Positions 36,301 to 44,952 of a stretch of 64,000 nt of DNA are shown one piece after another. Numbering within the stretch: the first letter of the stretch is position 1; each line of letters starts with the position of its first letter. A model generated the notes under the pieces. That model made no database searches, was not told the origin of the DNA, and saw only the letters and a list, made by a program, of their open reading frames with translations. Position numbers and translations under genes: made by a program. Source of the DNA: Paenibacillus pini JCM 16418 (GTDB lineage: Bacteria; Bacillota; Bacilli; Paenibacillales; Paenibacillaceae); assembly GCF_000576305.1 (NCBI RefSeq), contig NZ_BAVZ01000016.1, positions 1 to 64,000 on the forward strand. Reading direction: 5' to 3'.

Positions 36301-37164
36301 ATGTCAATTAATGATAACATTTTAATTAAGATCCGTGACATGAAACACAGTTTAACACCCGTAGAGAAATTAGTAGCAGAATATGTACTTGAGAATCTGG
36401 AGGAAATTCCTCATCTTTCGATTAAAAACCTTGCGCAACAGGCGAAGACCAGTGACGCATCCGTTCTTCGATTCTGTAAAACCATGGGCTATACGGGATA
36501 CCGCAGCTTTATTGTAAGTATCTCAGCGTCGCTCGGTTCAATGGAAGAGGAGACAAGAGATCAATATACGGATATACAACCTGGTGATGAATTACCTGTA
36601 ATTATTTCAAATATTTCTCGCAACAATATTAAATCCATTGAAGACACGCTTAGTGTCATCAATAAGAATGAAATTGCTCGAGCTGTAAAGATGCTTCGTC
36701 AAAGTAACCGGATTGCTTTCTTTGGTATTGGTGCTTCTGGACTGGTAGGTATTGATGCAGAACAGAAGTTTTCGCGGATCAACAAAATGTGTCATACCTA
36801 TACAGATGGGCACAGCCAGCTCACTGCAGCTACTCTTTTGGAAAAAGGCGATGTGGCAATCTTTATCTCGAATTCAGGAAACACGATAGAGATTCTCGAT
36901 GCTCTGGATATAGCTAAGAAGAACGGTGCATGTATTATTGCCATTACGAAGTACAATAAAAGCGGGCTTGCGGATAGGGCAAATATCGTGCTGAGCATCT
37001 CTACCCCAGAGGTGACGATTCGAAGTGGTGCAATGGGATCAAGAATTGCGATGCTTACTGTCATTGATATTCTTTTTGCTGGAGTCGCCAGTGCGGAATA
37101 TAAGAGTGTGAAGAAATATCTAACGAAAACTCATAATATTATAGCTAGCAAACAGCGTAAATAA
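36301..37164 (+). CDS. MurR/RpiR-family transcriptional regulator
   Basis: Regulator of 287 residues with an N-terminal helix-turn-helix (LSIKNLAQQAKTSDASVLRF, 20 residues; FCKTMGYTGYRSF) and a C-terminal SIS sugar-phosphate isomerase-like domain (FFGIGASGLVG, DVAIFISNSGNTIEIL, MGSRIAMLTVIDILF). Proteins of this type sense a phosphosugar; next to murQ the natural effector is MurNAc-6-phosphate, by analogy with MurR. The gene has its own promoter and terminator, and murQ has a separate promoter downstream. Confidence 0.9.
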   Translation: MSINDNILIKIRDMKHSLTPVEKLVAEYVLENLEEIPHLSIKNLAQQAKTSDASVLRFCKTMGYTGYRSFIVSISASLGSMEEETRDQYTDIQPGDELPVIISNISRNNIKSIEDTLSVINKNEIARAVKMLRQSNRIAFFGIGASGLVGIDAEQKFSRINKMCHTYTDGHSQLTAATLLEKGDVAIFISNSGNTIEILDALDIAKKNGACIIAITKYNKSGLADRANIVLSISTPEVTIRSGAMGSRIAMLTVIDILFAGVASAEYKSVKKYLTKTHNIIASKQRK

Positions 37165-37207
37165 AAAGGCAAGCTTCAGCTTACCTTAGCAATATGAACA
37201 ATGAAGG

Positions 37208-37244
37208 ACATCGGCTTTAGTGCATTAGAGCTGATGTTTTTTTT
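37208..37244 (+). terminator. Terminator after the MurR-like gene
   Basis: ACATCGGCTTTA pairs with TAGAGCTGATGT (near perfect) around a short loop and is followed by eight T residues. Confidence 0.88.
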
Positions 37245-37263
37245 GTAGAATAAAAATTAAAAA

Positions 37264-37334
37264 AACAGTTATTTGTTTTATAATAAAATAATATTTCAAA
37301 AACTGTTGACCAAACTGAAATTTCTAGTTAATAT
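37264..37334 (+). promoter_or_regulatory. murQ operon promoter with upstream inverted repeat
   Basis: TTGACC - 17 bases - TAATAT is a good vegetative promoter. AACAGTTATTTG and CAAAAACTGTT form an inverted repeat whose right arm touches the -35. It differs in sequence from the repeat at the regulator gene's own promoter. Confidence 0.55.
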
Positions 37335-37374
37335 GAAATTAAGAAATGCGAGTAACGAGGATGGGAGGATGGCT

Positions 37375-38289
37375 ATGGATGAATATCTGGCGGGATTGAC
37401 AACAGAAGCAATTAATGAACATACACTGATGATTGATGAGTGTACAACGGAACAGATGCTACGTCTGATGAATGAACAGGATGCTAAAGTTCCGGTTGCG
37501 GTTGGAGCTGAAATTCCGCGAATTAGTAAAGCAGTCGATATTTTGCATCATACACTAAAAAATGGTGGCAGAATGTTCTACATAGGAGCAGGATCCTCTG
37601 GTAGACTGGGTGTGCTTGATGCATCCGAATGTCCACCAACTTTCGGTATTGATCCTCTAATTGTGCAAGGACATATTGCTGGAGGCGATGGTGCACTCAG
37701 GTTGGCTGTTGAAGGCTTTGAGGATAATGCAGAAGAGGGGATCGCGTTAATTGAGCGTTGCGGCGTAACAGAGAAGGATGCTGTTATTGGGATTACGGCG
37801 AGCGGAAGCGCACAATTTGTTATTGCTGGTTTGAAAAGGGCAAAAGAAATTGGAGCAGCAACGATTGGTGTAGTAAATAACAAAAACTCCAAATTAGAAA
37901 ATGTTTGCGATGTGTGCATTGCACCTGTCGTTGGACCGGAAGCAATTATGGGATCAACAAGATTGAAAGCGGGTACAGCCCAGAAACTGGTTCTGAATAT
38001 GCTTACGACTTGTACAATGGTGAAGCTTGGGAAGACATATAACAACCTCATGGTAGATCTGAAAGCGAGTAATATTAAGTTGCTTGATCGATCGGTTCGG
38101 ATCATTAAGTCAGCAACAGGCGTGGATGATCATACGGCTGCTGCTTATTTGGAAAGCGCTTCCATGAGTTGTAAGTTAGCTATTATGATGATTAAAACGG
38201 GACTCGACGCAGAGGCGGCTGAGCAAGCTCTGGTTAAAAGTGAAGGTAGTTTAAAGACAGCAATACGAAATTTTAGCAACGTCATTTAA
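37375..38289 (+). CDS. murQ: N-acetylmuramic acid 6-phosphate etherase
   Basis: Lyase of about 304 residues that cleaves the D-lactyl ether of MurNAc-6-phosphate to give GlcNAc-6-phosphate. The SIS-domain blocks are complete: YIGAGSSGRLGVLDASECPP (20 residues), GGDGALRLAVEGFEDNAEEG (20), VIGITASGSAQFV and GSTRLKAGTAQKLVLNML. I choose the ATG six bases after GGGAGG; another ATG two codons upstream is possible. It is the first gene of a long operon with a sugar importer and anmK. Confidence 0.95.
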   Translation: MDEYLAGLTTEAINEHTLMIDECTTEQMLRLMNEQDAKVPVAVGAEIPRISKAVDILHHTLKNGGRMFYIGAGSSGRLGVLDASECPPTFGIDPLIVQGHIAGGDGALRLAVEGFEDNAEEGIALIERCGVTEKDAVIGITASGSAQFVIAGLKRAKEIGAATIGVVNNKNSKLENVCDVCIAPVVGPEAIMGSTRLKAGTAQKLVLNMLTTCTMVKLGKTYNNLMVDLKASNIKLLDRSVRIIKSATGVDDHTAAAYLESASMSCKLAIMMIKTGLDAEAAEQALVKSEGSLKTAIRNFSNVI

Positions 38290-38341
38290 TTTTTAATAGC
38301 TCAATGATATAAATAAAAAATATTTTTGGGAGGTATTTCTA

Positions 38342-39767
38342 ATGAAAAAGAAAATGCGTGTATTAGCATCTATCTTTGCTCTATCCATGGCTATGTCTAC
38401 TCTGGCAGCATGTGGAGATTCATCTAGTAAAGATGCTGGTACAACAGGTGGTACAGGCGATGCAAGTGCCAAAGATACCATTACTGCATTACTTCCACCA
38501 GTATCAGGTAATTTTCAAGATACGTTTGCACAAATCCAAAAAGATTTTACCGCAGAATATCCAAACTTGACCTTGAAAATTGAGCCTGCAAGCTGGGAAG
38601 ATATGACCCAGAAGCTTGATACTCAAGTGAATGCTGGTAGTCCTCCAGATATCGCATTTATCGGTTCTGACGGTATTTCGAAATATGTACAACAAGAAAT
38701 GCTTATGGACATCACGGATACAGCAACTAAAGAAATGGTAGCAGATTATGATCAAGTGCCTCTCGAATACATGAAGAATGGCGATGGACTATACGGCTTC
38801 CCAGCTTACATGGAAGTTCATGCATTGGGTGGTAACAGAGAATACCTAGAGAAAGCCGGTATTGATTGGAAGAAAGTTCAAAAAGAAGGATGGACTTTCG
38901 ATGAATTCCGCGAAGCTATCAAAAAAGGTGTAGTTTCTGAAGGTGGCAAAACGTCTCGTTACGGTTTCGTATTTGCAACTGCGGGCGTAGCATCTAAAGA
39001 TTATTTGAACATTTTGATCAAAAATGCAGGTATGCCTTCTGCGTTTACTAAAGATCTCAAATATGCATACACCAACAAAAACTACTTAGAAGTGTTGAAA
39101 GATATTCGCAGCATGATTGATGATGCTCGATGCCAAAAGAGCTTAGCTCTGTAGATGCAGGTAAACGTTGGAATATGTTCCTAACAGGTCAAACTATGAT
39201 TACAGGTAAGGGTCTTGCAACATTCGAAAACTCTGCCAATAAGAACAACGAAAAAATTAAAGCGAAAGATGGTAGTGAAGTAAAAGGAAGTATTCCAGTT
39301 ACCTACACAGTATTGCCCGTACCTAAATTCGCTGGTCAAGAGCAACAATCTAGCGTTGCAGTTGATGGATATGTTACTTTCCGTGGAGCTAAAGAACCAA
39401 CTGCTGAACATAAAGCTAACGTTGTAAAAGCTGCGTATTTCTTAGCTAGTGGTAAAGTAGCCGCAACAACAAACAATGATCTTTTCGTAGCGCAAATTGC
39501 AGAGAGTGCAAGAAAAGCTGCGGAAAGCATGACTGTTACTAGAGATGCTGACAATAAAGCGGCTGTTGAGACTATGCTTAAACAAGCAGCACCTGCACGT
39601 CCTGATATTCCAACTGAACTAGGTGCAAAAGCAATTAAAATGGAAGATGAAGTTATCATTCCTAAACTGCAAGCACTAATCGCTGGTGAAATTACACCTG
39701 AGGCTATGTTTGAAGCCGTTAAGAAGGGACCATTGCAGCATTTGGCGAAGATGGCATTGTGAAATAA
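38342..39767 (+). CDS. Family 1 sugar-binding lipoprotein of the murQ operon (frame broken twice)
   Basis: Receptor of a carbohydrate ABC importer, with signal peptide and lipobox (LAAC, Cys at about 23). The SBP_bac_1 pattern (FTAEYPNLTLKIEPASWEDM, 20 residues; DIAFIGSDG; VDAGKRWNMFLTGQTMITGK, 20 residues) runs across a break near 39128. A second break near 39729 hides the C-terminus: one added G restores EAVKKGAIAAFGEDGIVK. With both repairs there are 475 codons. The substrate is probably MurNAc, anhydro-MurNAc or a muropeptide sugar, inferred from the operon only. Confidence 0.85.
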
Positions 39768-39858
39768 TAGAGTACTGATTTCGGATAGTCGCGTGGAAGC
39801 ACATGTGGCTATCCGAACTATGTTTGTGGAACTATTTTTCGAGAGGGGGATTCCAAAT

Positions 39859-40767
39859 ATGTCACAAGTCGAATTAACTAAACCGAAAAAAAGACGGAAA
39901 ATTAAAGGTGACGGAGCATGGGGATATGCGTTTATCGCAGTTGCATTGGTTGTATTTGCGATGTTTACCGCTTATCCAGTTGTAAGCGCATTTATTATCA
40001 GTTTTCAGAAATATAAGCCACTAGGTTCCAGTTTTGTAGGATTCGATAATTATATCGCTACCTTTAAAGACCCCTTATTTGGAAAATCCGTTGTAAATAC
40101 GATAGTGTATACCGTTTTAACCGTACCCGTTGCATTGATTCTTTCATTTGGAGTATCCATCTTGGTATTACCACTGAAGAAAAAATTGCAGACGACCTTC
40201 AAAGCCATCTATTACTTGCCAGCAGTTGCTTCCGGTGTTGCATTGTCGGTGGTATGGCTCTGGATGTTCGATCCGATGTCCTCAGGTATATTCAATAAAC
40301 TCATTTCTGTATTCGGTATTAGTAATCAGAACTGGCTTGGATCAAGCGCTACCGCAATGTTCTCATTGGTTCTTATGGCATGGCTATCAAGTCATGGTAC
40401 CAGCATTATTATCTACTTAGCAGCACTACTGGGTATTGATGAAAGCTATTACGAGGCAGCAGAGCTTGATGGAGCAACATTTTGGAAAAAGATTTGGTAC
40501 ATTGTTATTCCTTGTTTGAAACCGACAACGTTATTCCTTTTAGTCACAGGTGTAATCGGTTCGTTTCAAGTATTCCAAAATGCTTACCTAATGACGGGTG
40601 GGGGACCAGACAATGCAACAACCATGGTCGGATTATTGATCTTCAATAACGCATTTAAATACTTTGAGTTTGGTAAAGCGGCTGCACAATCATTAATCTT
40701 AGCCGTTATTATTGCAGGTATTTCATTGGCTCAATTTAAATTCCTTGGCGATGACGTGGAATATTAG
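39859..40767 (+). CDS. Sugar ABC importer permease (MalF/UgpA type)
   Basis: Permease of 302 residues with six membrane helices and the EAA loop for ATPase contact (YYEAAELDGATFWKKIWYIV, 20 residues). The start is the ATG nine bases after GAGAGGGGG; an upstream in-frame ATG is not supported. No ATPase gene is present in the operon, so the importer must use a shared ATPase such as MsmX, which is usual for CUT1 systems in Bacillales. Confidence 0.9.
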   Translation: MSQVELTKPKKRRKIKGDGAWGYAFIAVALVVFAMFTAYPVVSAFIISFQKYKPLGSSFVGFDNYIATFKDPLFGKSVVNTIVYTVLTVPVALILSFGVSILVLPLKKKLQTTFKAIYYLPAVASGVALSVVWLWMFDPMSSGIFNKLISVFGISNQNWLGSSATAMFSLVLMAWLSSHGTSIIIYLAALLGIDESYYEAAELDGATFWKKIWYIVIPCLKPTTLFLLVTGVIGSFQVFQNAYLMTGGGPDNATTMVGLLIFNNAFKYFEFGKAAAQSLILAVIIAGISLAQFKFLGDDVEY

Positions 40768-40787
40768 GGGAAGGGGGAGAAACAACA

Positions 40788-41648
40788 ATGGCATTGTATA
40801 ACGTACATGCAGGAAATAATAAGGCTAGATATGCCAGAAATACGGTTAATGTTACGATTCTTGTTTTGTTTGCGATTGCTACAATATTTCCAATTTACTT
40901 CATGGTCATTTCCTCCTTTGGAGATCCCGTCGAAGCAGGAGCTATGAGCTATTCATTAATTCCAACGAAAATATCTTTTGCATCATATAAGTTTTTCTTC
41001 GACTATAGTGAATATTCGTATCGCTGGCTTCTCAATTCCACGATTGTGGCCGCTTGCGTTACGATTTCAAATGTATTCTTTGCCAGTCTAGCGGGTTACG
41101 CATTCTCTAAGATTCGTTTTAAAGGTAGAAACGTTCTGTTCATGGTACTGCTCGTTGCCATGATGATTCCTTATCAGGTAACACAAGTTCCTCTGTATAT
41201 CTTGATCGTTAACATCTTCCACATTCAGAATACGTACAGTGCCTTGATATTACCCGGTCTAGTTACGGTATATAACATCTTTCTTGCCAAGCAGTTTATG
41301 GGTAGTATCCCGAATGAAGTTATTGAATGTGCCAAGATTGAAGGCTGTAATCAGTTCCAGATTTACTACAAAATTATCATGCCTCTTTCCAAAACAGTCT
41401 TGGCTGTTATGGCTATTCTCACATTCATGGAAAGCTGGAATACGTTCTTCTGGCCATTCCTAGTCACCAATACGATGGATATGCAGACAATTCAAGTCGG
41501 ACTCAAAAACTTTAAATTCGCAAATACGACGTATTTTGCGCCAATGATGGCAGGTGCTACCATTTCTGCAGTTCCGATGTTTATTCTCTTCTTTAGTTTG
41601 CAAAAGTACTTCTTAGAAGGAGTAACGGTTGGAGCGGTGAAAGGCTAA
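40788..41648 (+). CDS. Sugar ABC importer permease (MalG/UgpE type)
   Basis: Second permease, 286 residues, six helices, with the EAA loop ECAKIEGCNQFQIYYKIIMP (20 residues). The preceding permease ends 20 bases upstream, and AGGGGAAGGGGGAG is the ribosome site. The stop codon is immediately followed by the anmK ATG, indicating translational coupling between uptake and kinase. Confidence 0.9.
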   Translation: MALYNVHAGNNKARYARNTVNVTILVLFAIATIFPIYFMVISSFGDPVEAGAMSYSLIPTKISFASYKFFFDYSEYSYRWLLNSTIVAACVTISNVFFASLAGYAFSKIRFKGRNVLFMVLLVAMMIPYQVTQVPLYILIVNIFHIQNTYSALILPGLVTVYNIFLAKQFMGSIPNEVIECAKIEGCNQFQIYYKIIMPLSKTVLAVMAILTFMESWNTFFWPFLVTNTMDMQTIQVGLKNFKFANTTYFAPMMAGATISAVPMFILFFSLQKYFLEGVTVGAVKG

Positions 41649-42845
41649 ATGACTACTGCATCTAACCATTCGCATCGTCGTCGCTACGTTGTAGGTTTAA
41701 TGTCCGGTACTTCTGTGGACGGTGTTGATGCTGCTGTGATAGAAGTTTGCGGCGTCCCAGGTGAGTCACCTCAGGTCAAACAAATTGCTTTTGAGAATAA
41801 GCCCTATCCAATTCAAGTCAGAGAAGACATATTTAAGTTGTTTGATCCGATCTATGCGACTGTAGATAAAGTTGGAACTATGAATGTATTACTTGGCGAG
41901 ATATATGCAGAGGCTGCGCTATCCGTGATCAAGAAAGCGGGTTTGATTCCTAGTGATATTCTAGTAATCGGCTCTCATGGCCAGACCATCTACCATGCAC
42001 CCGAATATGAACACTTCAATGGTTATGATGTGCATTATACTGTGCAGATCGGCGAAGGGTCGGTAATTTCAGCGAGAACGGGTATTCCGTGCGTGTCGGA
42101 TTTTCGTGTTGCTGATATGGCTGTGGGTGGGCAGGGCGCGCCATTAGTTCCTTTTACAGAATATTTGCTGTACCGTGAAATGGATCGTACATTGCTAATG
42201 CAGAATATTGGCGGTATCGGCAATATTACAGTCATTCCGGCAGATTGCTCACCAGAGCAAGTATACGCTTTTGATACGGGGCCAGGTAACATGCTGATTG
42301 ATGGTGTTGTAGCGCGTCTGTATCAAGGTGAATTAACGATGGATACTGGAGGAGCCATTGCGCAAAAAGGCAAAATCAACGCTGAACTTCTGCATCTATT
42401 ACAACAAGAGGAATTCTACGGGTTACCCGTGCCGAAATCTACTGGCAGAGAGCGATTTGGTTCCTCTTATATAGATGGGTTGCTACGTTATACGGATGAG
42501 CATGGGTTGGCATCTGAGGATATTGTTGCTACGGTTACCATGCTTACGGCTTGGTCAATTGGAGATGCATATCGAAGATTTATTCTACCTAATCATCCAG
42601 CTGACGTCTTGTTTGTGGGTGGTGGTGGAAGTTATAATCCAGTGCTACTGGAATTCCTTCGTCAGGAAATGGAGCCTATGGGTGTGCAGGTGCTTACGCA
42701 GGAGCAGGTGGGTCTAAGTAGCGATGCTAAAGAAGCGATTGCATTCGCTTTACTTGCCGACTATACCATAGCGAGACTACCGAATACGCTACCTAATGTT
42801 ACAGGGGCTGAGCGAGCTGTAGTGATGGGGAAAATAAGTTTCTAA
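41649..42845 (+). CDS. anmK: Anhydro-N-acetylmuramic acid kinase
   Basis: Sugar kinase of 398 residues that hydrolyses the 1,6-anhydro bond of anhydro-MurNAc and phosphorylates it to MurNAc-6-phosphate, the substrate of MurQ. Motifs: GLMSGTSVDGVDAAVIEV at the N-terminus, IGSHGQTIYHAP, DFRVADMAVGGQGAPLVPF (Asp and loop of the active site), NIGGIGNITVIP, FDTGPGNMLIDG and FVGGGGSYNPVLLEFL. The length is a little above the E. coli enzyme. It shares the operon with murQ, so the two consecutive steps are encoded together. Confidence 0.94.
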   Translation: MTTASNHSHRRRYVVGLMSGTSVDGVDAAVIEVCGVPGESPQVKQIAFENKPYPIQVREDIFKLFDPIYATVDKVGTMNVLLGEIYAEAALSVIKKAGLIPSDILVIGSHGQTIYHAPEYEHFNGYDVHYTVQIGEGSVISARTGIPCVSDFRVADMAVGGQGAPLVPFTEYLLYREMDRTLLMQNIGGIGNITVIPADCSPEQVYAFDTGPGNMLIDGVVARLYQGELTMDTGGAIAQKGKINAELLHLLQQEEFYGLPVPKSTGRERFGSSYIDGLLRYTDEHGLASEDIVATVTMLTAWSIGDAYRRFILPNHPADVLFVGGGGSYNPVLLEFLRQEMEPMGVQVLTQEQVGLSSDAKEAIAFALLADYTIARLPNTLPNVTGAERAVVMGKISF

Positions 42846-42887
42846 ATTATTCTAAGAGTCGAGCGCGAGTGGAGGTTTCACTTTAAC

Positions 42888-43853
42888 ATGATTGTATCTT
42901 GGAAGCATCAGTATACTTATGCGGTCATAGCACTATGGAACGAAGAAGCCGTGAAAGATGGATATAAGGAACTAACAGTGCAAAGCATGACAGATATTAT
43001 TTTGTCTAATCCTTATTTTGATAAGGATAATACATTTGTATTGCTAGAATCGGATCAGGTCAAAGGATTCGCGTGTGGCTGTACGGGTGATGATTTACCT
43101 CTCGGAGATGTTGCAGGATATATCACTTGTATCGTGTTATCGGATGGATATCAAACCGATGAGAATTATCAAAAGTTGCTTGGCGCACTTGAGGATCACT
43201 TTAAGGCATTAGGCAAGAAGCAGTCGGATGTTCTTTTTTTCAACCCGATGCAGCTACCTTGGTATATTCCGAATACGGATAAGCATGAACATAACAATGC
43301 TCCTGGAGTACCCATTGAAAGCAAGCTATACAAGTTTCTGCTTCGTCAGGGATATGTTGAACGAGCAGTAGAATGTGCCATGTATTTGAGCCTAGATACA
43401 TTTGAAGTTCCAGATGATATTAGAGCTAAACAAGATAAAGCAGCAGCCTCTGGCTATACCGTTGAATTGTTTGATTCAGATCAGCATGTCGGAGTAGAAG
43501 AAATGCTTACCGGATTTAACAATCCGTTATGGCAACGAGAAATCTCTCGATATACTTCCGAAGGAGTGCCTGTGGTGATCGCAGCGCAGCAAGGACGTGT
43601 TGTTGGCTTTGCGGGACCGGTCATTCGTCAAGACAATGGACGCGGGTATTTCTCAGGTATTGGAGTTCATTCTGATCACGAGGGGTATGGATTGGGAAGT
43701 ATTTTATTCTTTAAGCTATGTGAAGCTTTTAAAAATATCGGAACTGAATATATGTCACTGTATACTGGCATCTCTAATCCTGCTATAGGTATATACAAGA
43801 AGGCTCGGTTCAATACGGTTAAGCAATTTTCCATCATGAGAAGGGAGTTATAA
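42888..43853 (+). CDS. Two-domain GNAT acetyltransferase of the murQ operon
   Basis: Protein of 321 residues with two GNAT-like halves. The N-terminal one (about 1-160) is divergent; the C-terminal one has GIGVHSDHEGYGLGSILFFK (20 residues), an acetyl-CoA-binding motif A, and NPAIGIYKKARFNTVKQF. It sits between anmK and the PIG-L gene, 42 and 6 bases apart, so it belongs to the operon. An acetyl transfer to an amino sugar would suit the context, but the substrate is not shown by sequence. Confidence 0.8.
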   Translation: MIVSWKHQYTYAVIALWNEEAVKDGYKELTVQSMTDIILSNPYFDKDNTFVLLESDQVKGFACGCTGDDLPLGDVAGYITCIVLSDGYQTDENYQKLLGALEDHFKALGKKQSDVLFFNPMQLPWYIPNTDKHEHNNAPGVPIESKLYKFLLRQGYVERAVECAMYLSLDTFEVPDDIRAKQDKAAASGYTVELFDSDQHVGVEEMLTGFNNPLWQREISRYTSEGVPVVIAAQQGRVVGFAGPVIRQDNGRGYFSGIGVHSDHEGYGLGSILFFKLCEAFKNIGTEYMSLYTGISNPAIGIYKKARFNTVKQFSIMRREL

Positions 43854-43859
43854 CGAACG

Positions 43860-44564
43860 ATGAGCGAACAAAAGTTAACGATTCTGGCCATTGGTGGCCA
43901 TGTAGGGGATGCAGAACTTACCGCAGGTGGAGTACTCGCAAGCCATTCACTTAAGGGTGATCGAATTGTTACATTGGCACTAACTGCTGGGGAACGCGGT
44001 GTTCCTGCGGGTCAAGATATGGCTGAATATCGTGAGCAGAAAGTAAATGAGGCGAAGCAATTCGCTGAGATGCTGGGCGGCGAATCGATCGTATTCGATA
44101 TTCCCGATGGAGAATTACAGAATAATGAAGAAATGCGGATGAGAGTGTGTGATGTAATTCGCGATGTACGTCCGAATATCATCATTACTCATTTTAAAAA
44201 TAGCATGCACAAAGATCATATGACGACGCATTTGATCGTGAATGACGCACGCTTCTTTGCAGGTCTAGCTTCATTCAAACGTGAAAAACCAGCATTCTTC
44301 GCTTCTAAATTGTATTATGCTGAGAACTGGGAAGATGCTGTTGACTATAAACCATATGTATATGTGGATTTTAATCAAGAAGCGTATGACTTGTGGGTTG
44401 CAGCCGTTTCTAAGCACTGGTTTGTAACTAATAGTAAGTCATTCCCATTCTTAGAATATTACAAGCATTTAGTTCGAGTTCGTGGTATTGAAGCTAGAAA
44501 AGAATATGCAGAAACCTTTATGGTTCCGGAAGAAACCATGCGTGTTTTGAGACCGGAGCTATAA
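43860..44564 (+). CDS. PIG-L/LmbE-family protein lacking the catalytic Asp
   Basis: Protein of 234 residues with the PIG-L fold. The usual zinc/catalytic motif HPDDAE reads HVGDAE here (residues 14-19): the His and second Asp that bind zinc remain, as does the distal HKDH (117-120), but the first Asp, the general base of the deacetylases, is Gly16. LTAGERGVPAGQD is well conserved. The related BshB2 in this window has the normal motif. It closes the murQ operon, six bases after the GNAT gene. It may use another base, have another reaction, or only bind a sugar. Confidence 0.8.
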   Translation: MSEQKLTILAIGGHVGDAELTAGGVLASHSLKGDRIVTLALTAGERGVPAGQDMAEYREQKVNEAKQFAEMLGGESIVFDIPDGELQNNEEMRMRVCDVIRDVRPNIIITHFKNSMHKDHMTTHLIVNDARFFAGLASFKREKPAFFASKLYYAENWEDAVDYKPYVYVDFNQEAYDLWVAAVSKHWFVTNSKSFPFLEYYKHLVRVRGIEARKEYAETFMVPEETMRVLRPEL

Positions 44565-44574
44565 CTATATTGGA

Positions 44575-44619
44575 AAACAAAGAGACACTGCGACGAATCC
44601 TCGCAGTGTTCTTTGTTTG
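44575..44619 (+). terminator. Terminator at the end of the murQ operon
   Basis: AACAAAGAGACACTGCGA pairs with TCGCAGTGTTCTTTGTT (one bulge/mismatch) around a 6-base loop. The T-tract after it is short. Confidence 0.75.
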
Positions 44620-44640
44620 AGTTTCAATTGCTGATAATGA

Positions 44641-44805
44641 TTACTCATTATCAGTTTCAACATATGCTTTCAGGCCCGCATTGGTTAGAACATGAAGATG
44701 CTTATTTATAGCTGTTCGGCTGATGGAATAGCTTTCCGTAATAGCGGTAATAAAGCATTTTTCTTCTGCATTTACATACTTGTGAAAACAAAATGCTTCG
44801 CTCAT
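44641..44805 (-). pseudogene. Short helix-turn-helix fragment, 54 residues
   Basis: A 54-codon minus-strand frame whose C-terminal half (ITESYSISRTAINKHLHVLT, 20 residues, then NAGL) reads like the DNA-recognition part of an ArsR-type winged helix. The N-terminal helices and the wing are missing, and there is no convincing ribosome site, so a remnant of a regulator is the best reading. It lies divergent from the desaturase gene. A small functional regulator cannot be excluded. Confidence 0.5.
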
Positions 44806-44815
44806 CATTTTTCTA

Positions 44816-44853
44816 TATGACGTTTGTCATACCTGTCACTAGACGTTTATGAC
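44816..44853. promoter_or_regulatory. Candidate DesR operator upstream of des
   Basis: TATGACGTTTGTCATA is a perfect 6-bp inverted repeat with a 4-base spacer; next to it GTCACTAGACGTTTATGAC repeats the half-site. GACGTTT recurs with a 23-base period, about two helix turns. It lies just upstream of a TATAAT, where DesR-P activates des in B. subtilis through two adjacent sites. Confidence 0.55.
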
Positions 44854-44876
44854 TGTTGCGATAGGCGCGGAGTCCC

Positions 44877-44882
44877 TATAAT
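44877..44882 (+). promoter_or_regulatory. -10 element of the des promoter
   Basis: A perfect TATAAT. The best upstream hexamer (TTGCGA) is only 15 bases away, a poor -35, as expected of a promoter that needs an activator. Confidence 0.5.
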
Positions 44883-44897
44883 TAAGGTTATAAACTA

Positions 44898-44935
44898 CGA
44901 ATGACGAGCAGAAGCGGTTTCCGACGCGTCATTTC
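44898..44935 (+). promoter_or_regulatory. Hairpin in the des 5' leader
   Basis: CGAATGACG and CGTCATTTCG pair (one bulged base) around a 20-base loop that itself has AAGCGG/CCG complementarity. The stem ends immediately before the GAGGAGG ribosome site, so it could influence translation. Confidence 0.5.
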
Positions 44936-44952
44936 GAGGAGGAAACATAATA

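Noticed and set aside
38150..38164. cre-like GGAAAGCGCTTCCA in murQ
   Set aside because: It fails the consensus at two positions, including the first T, and lies deep in the coding sequence.
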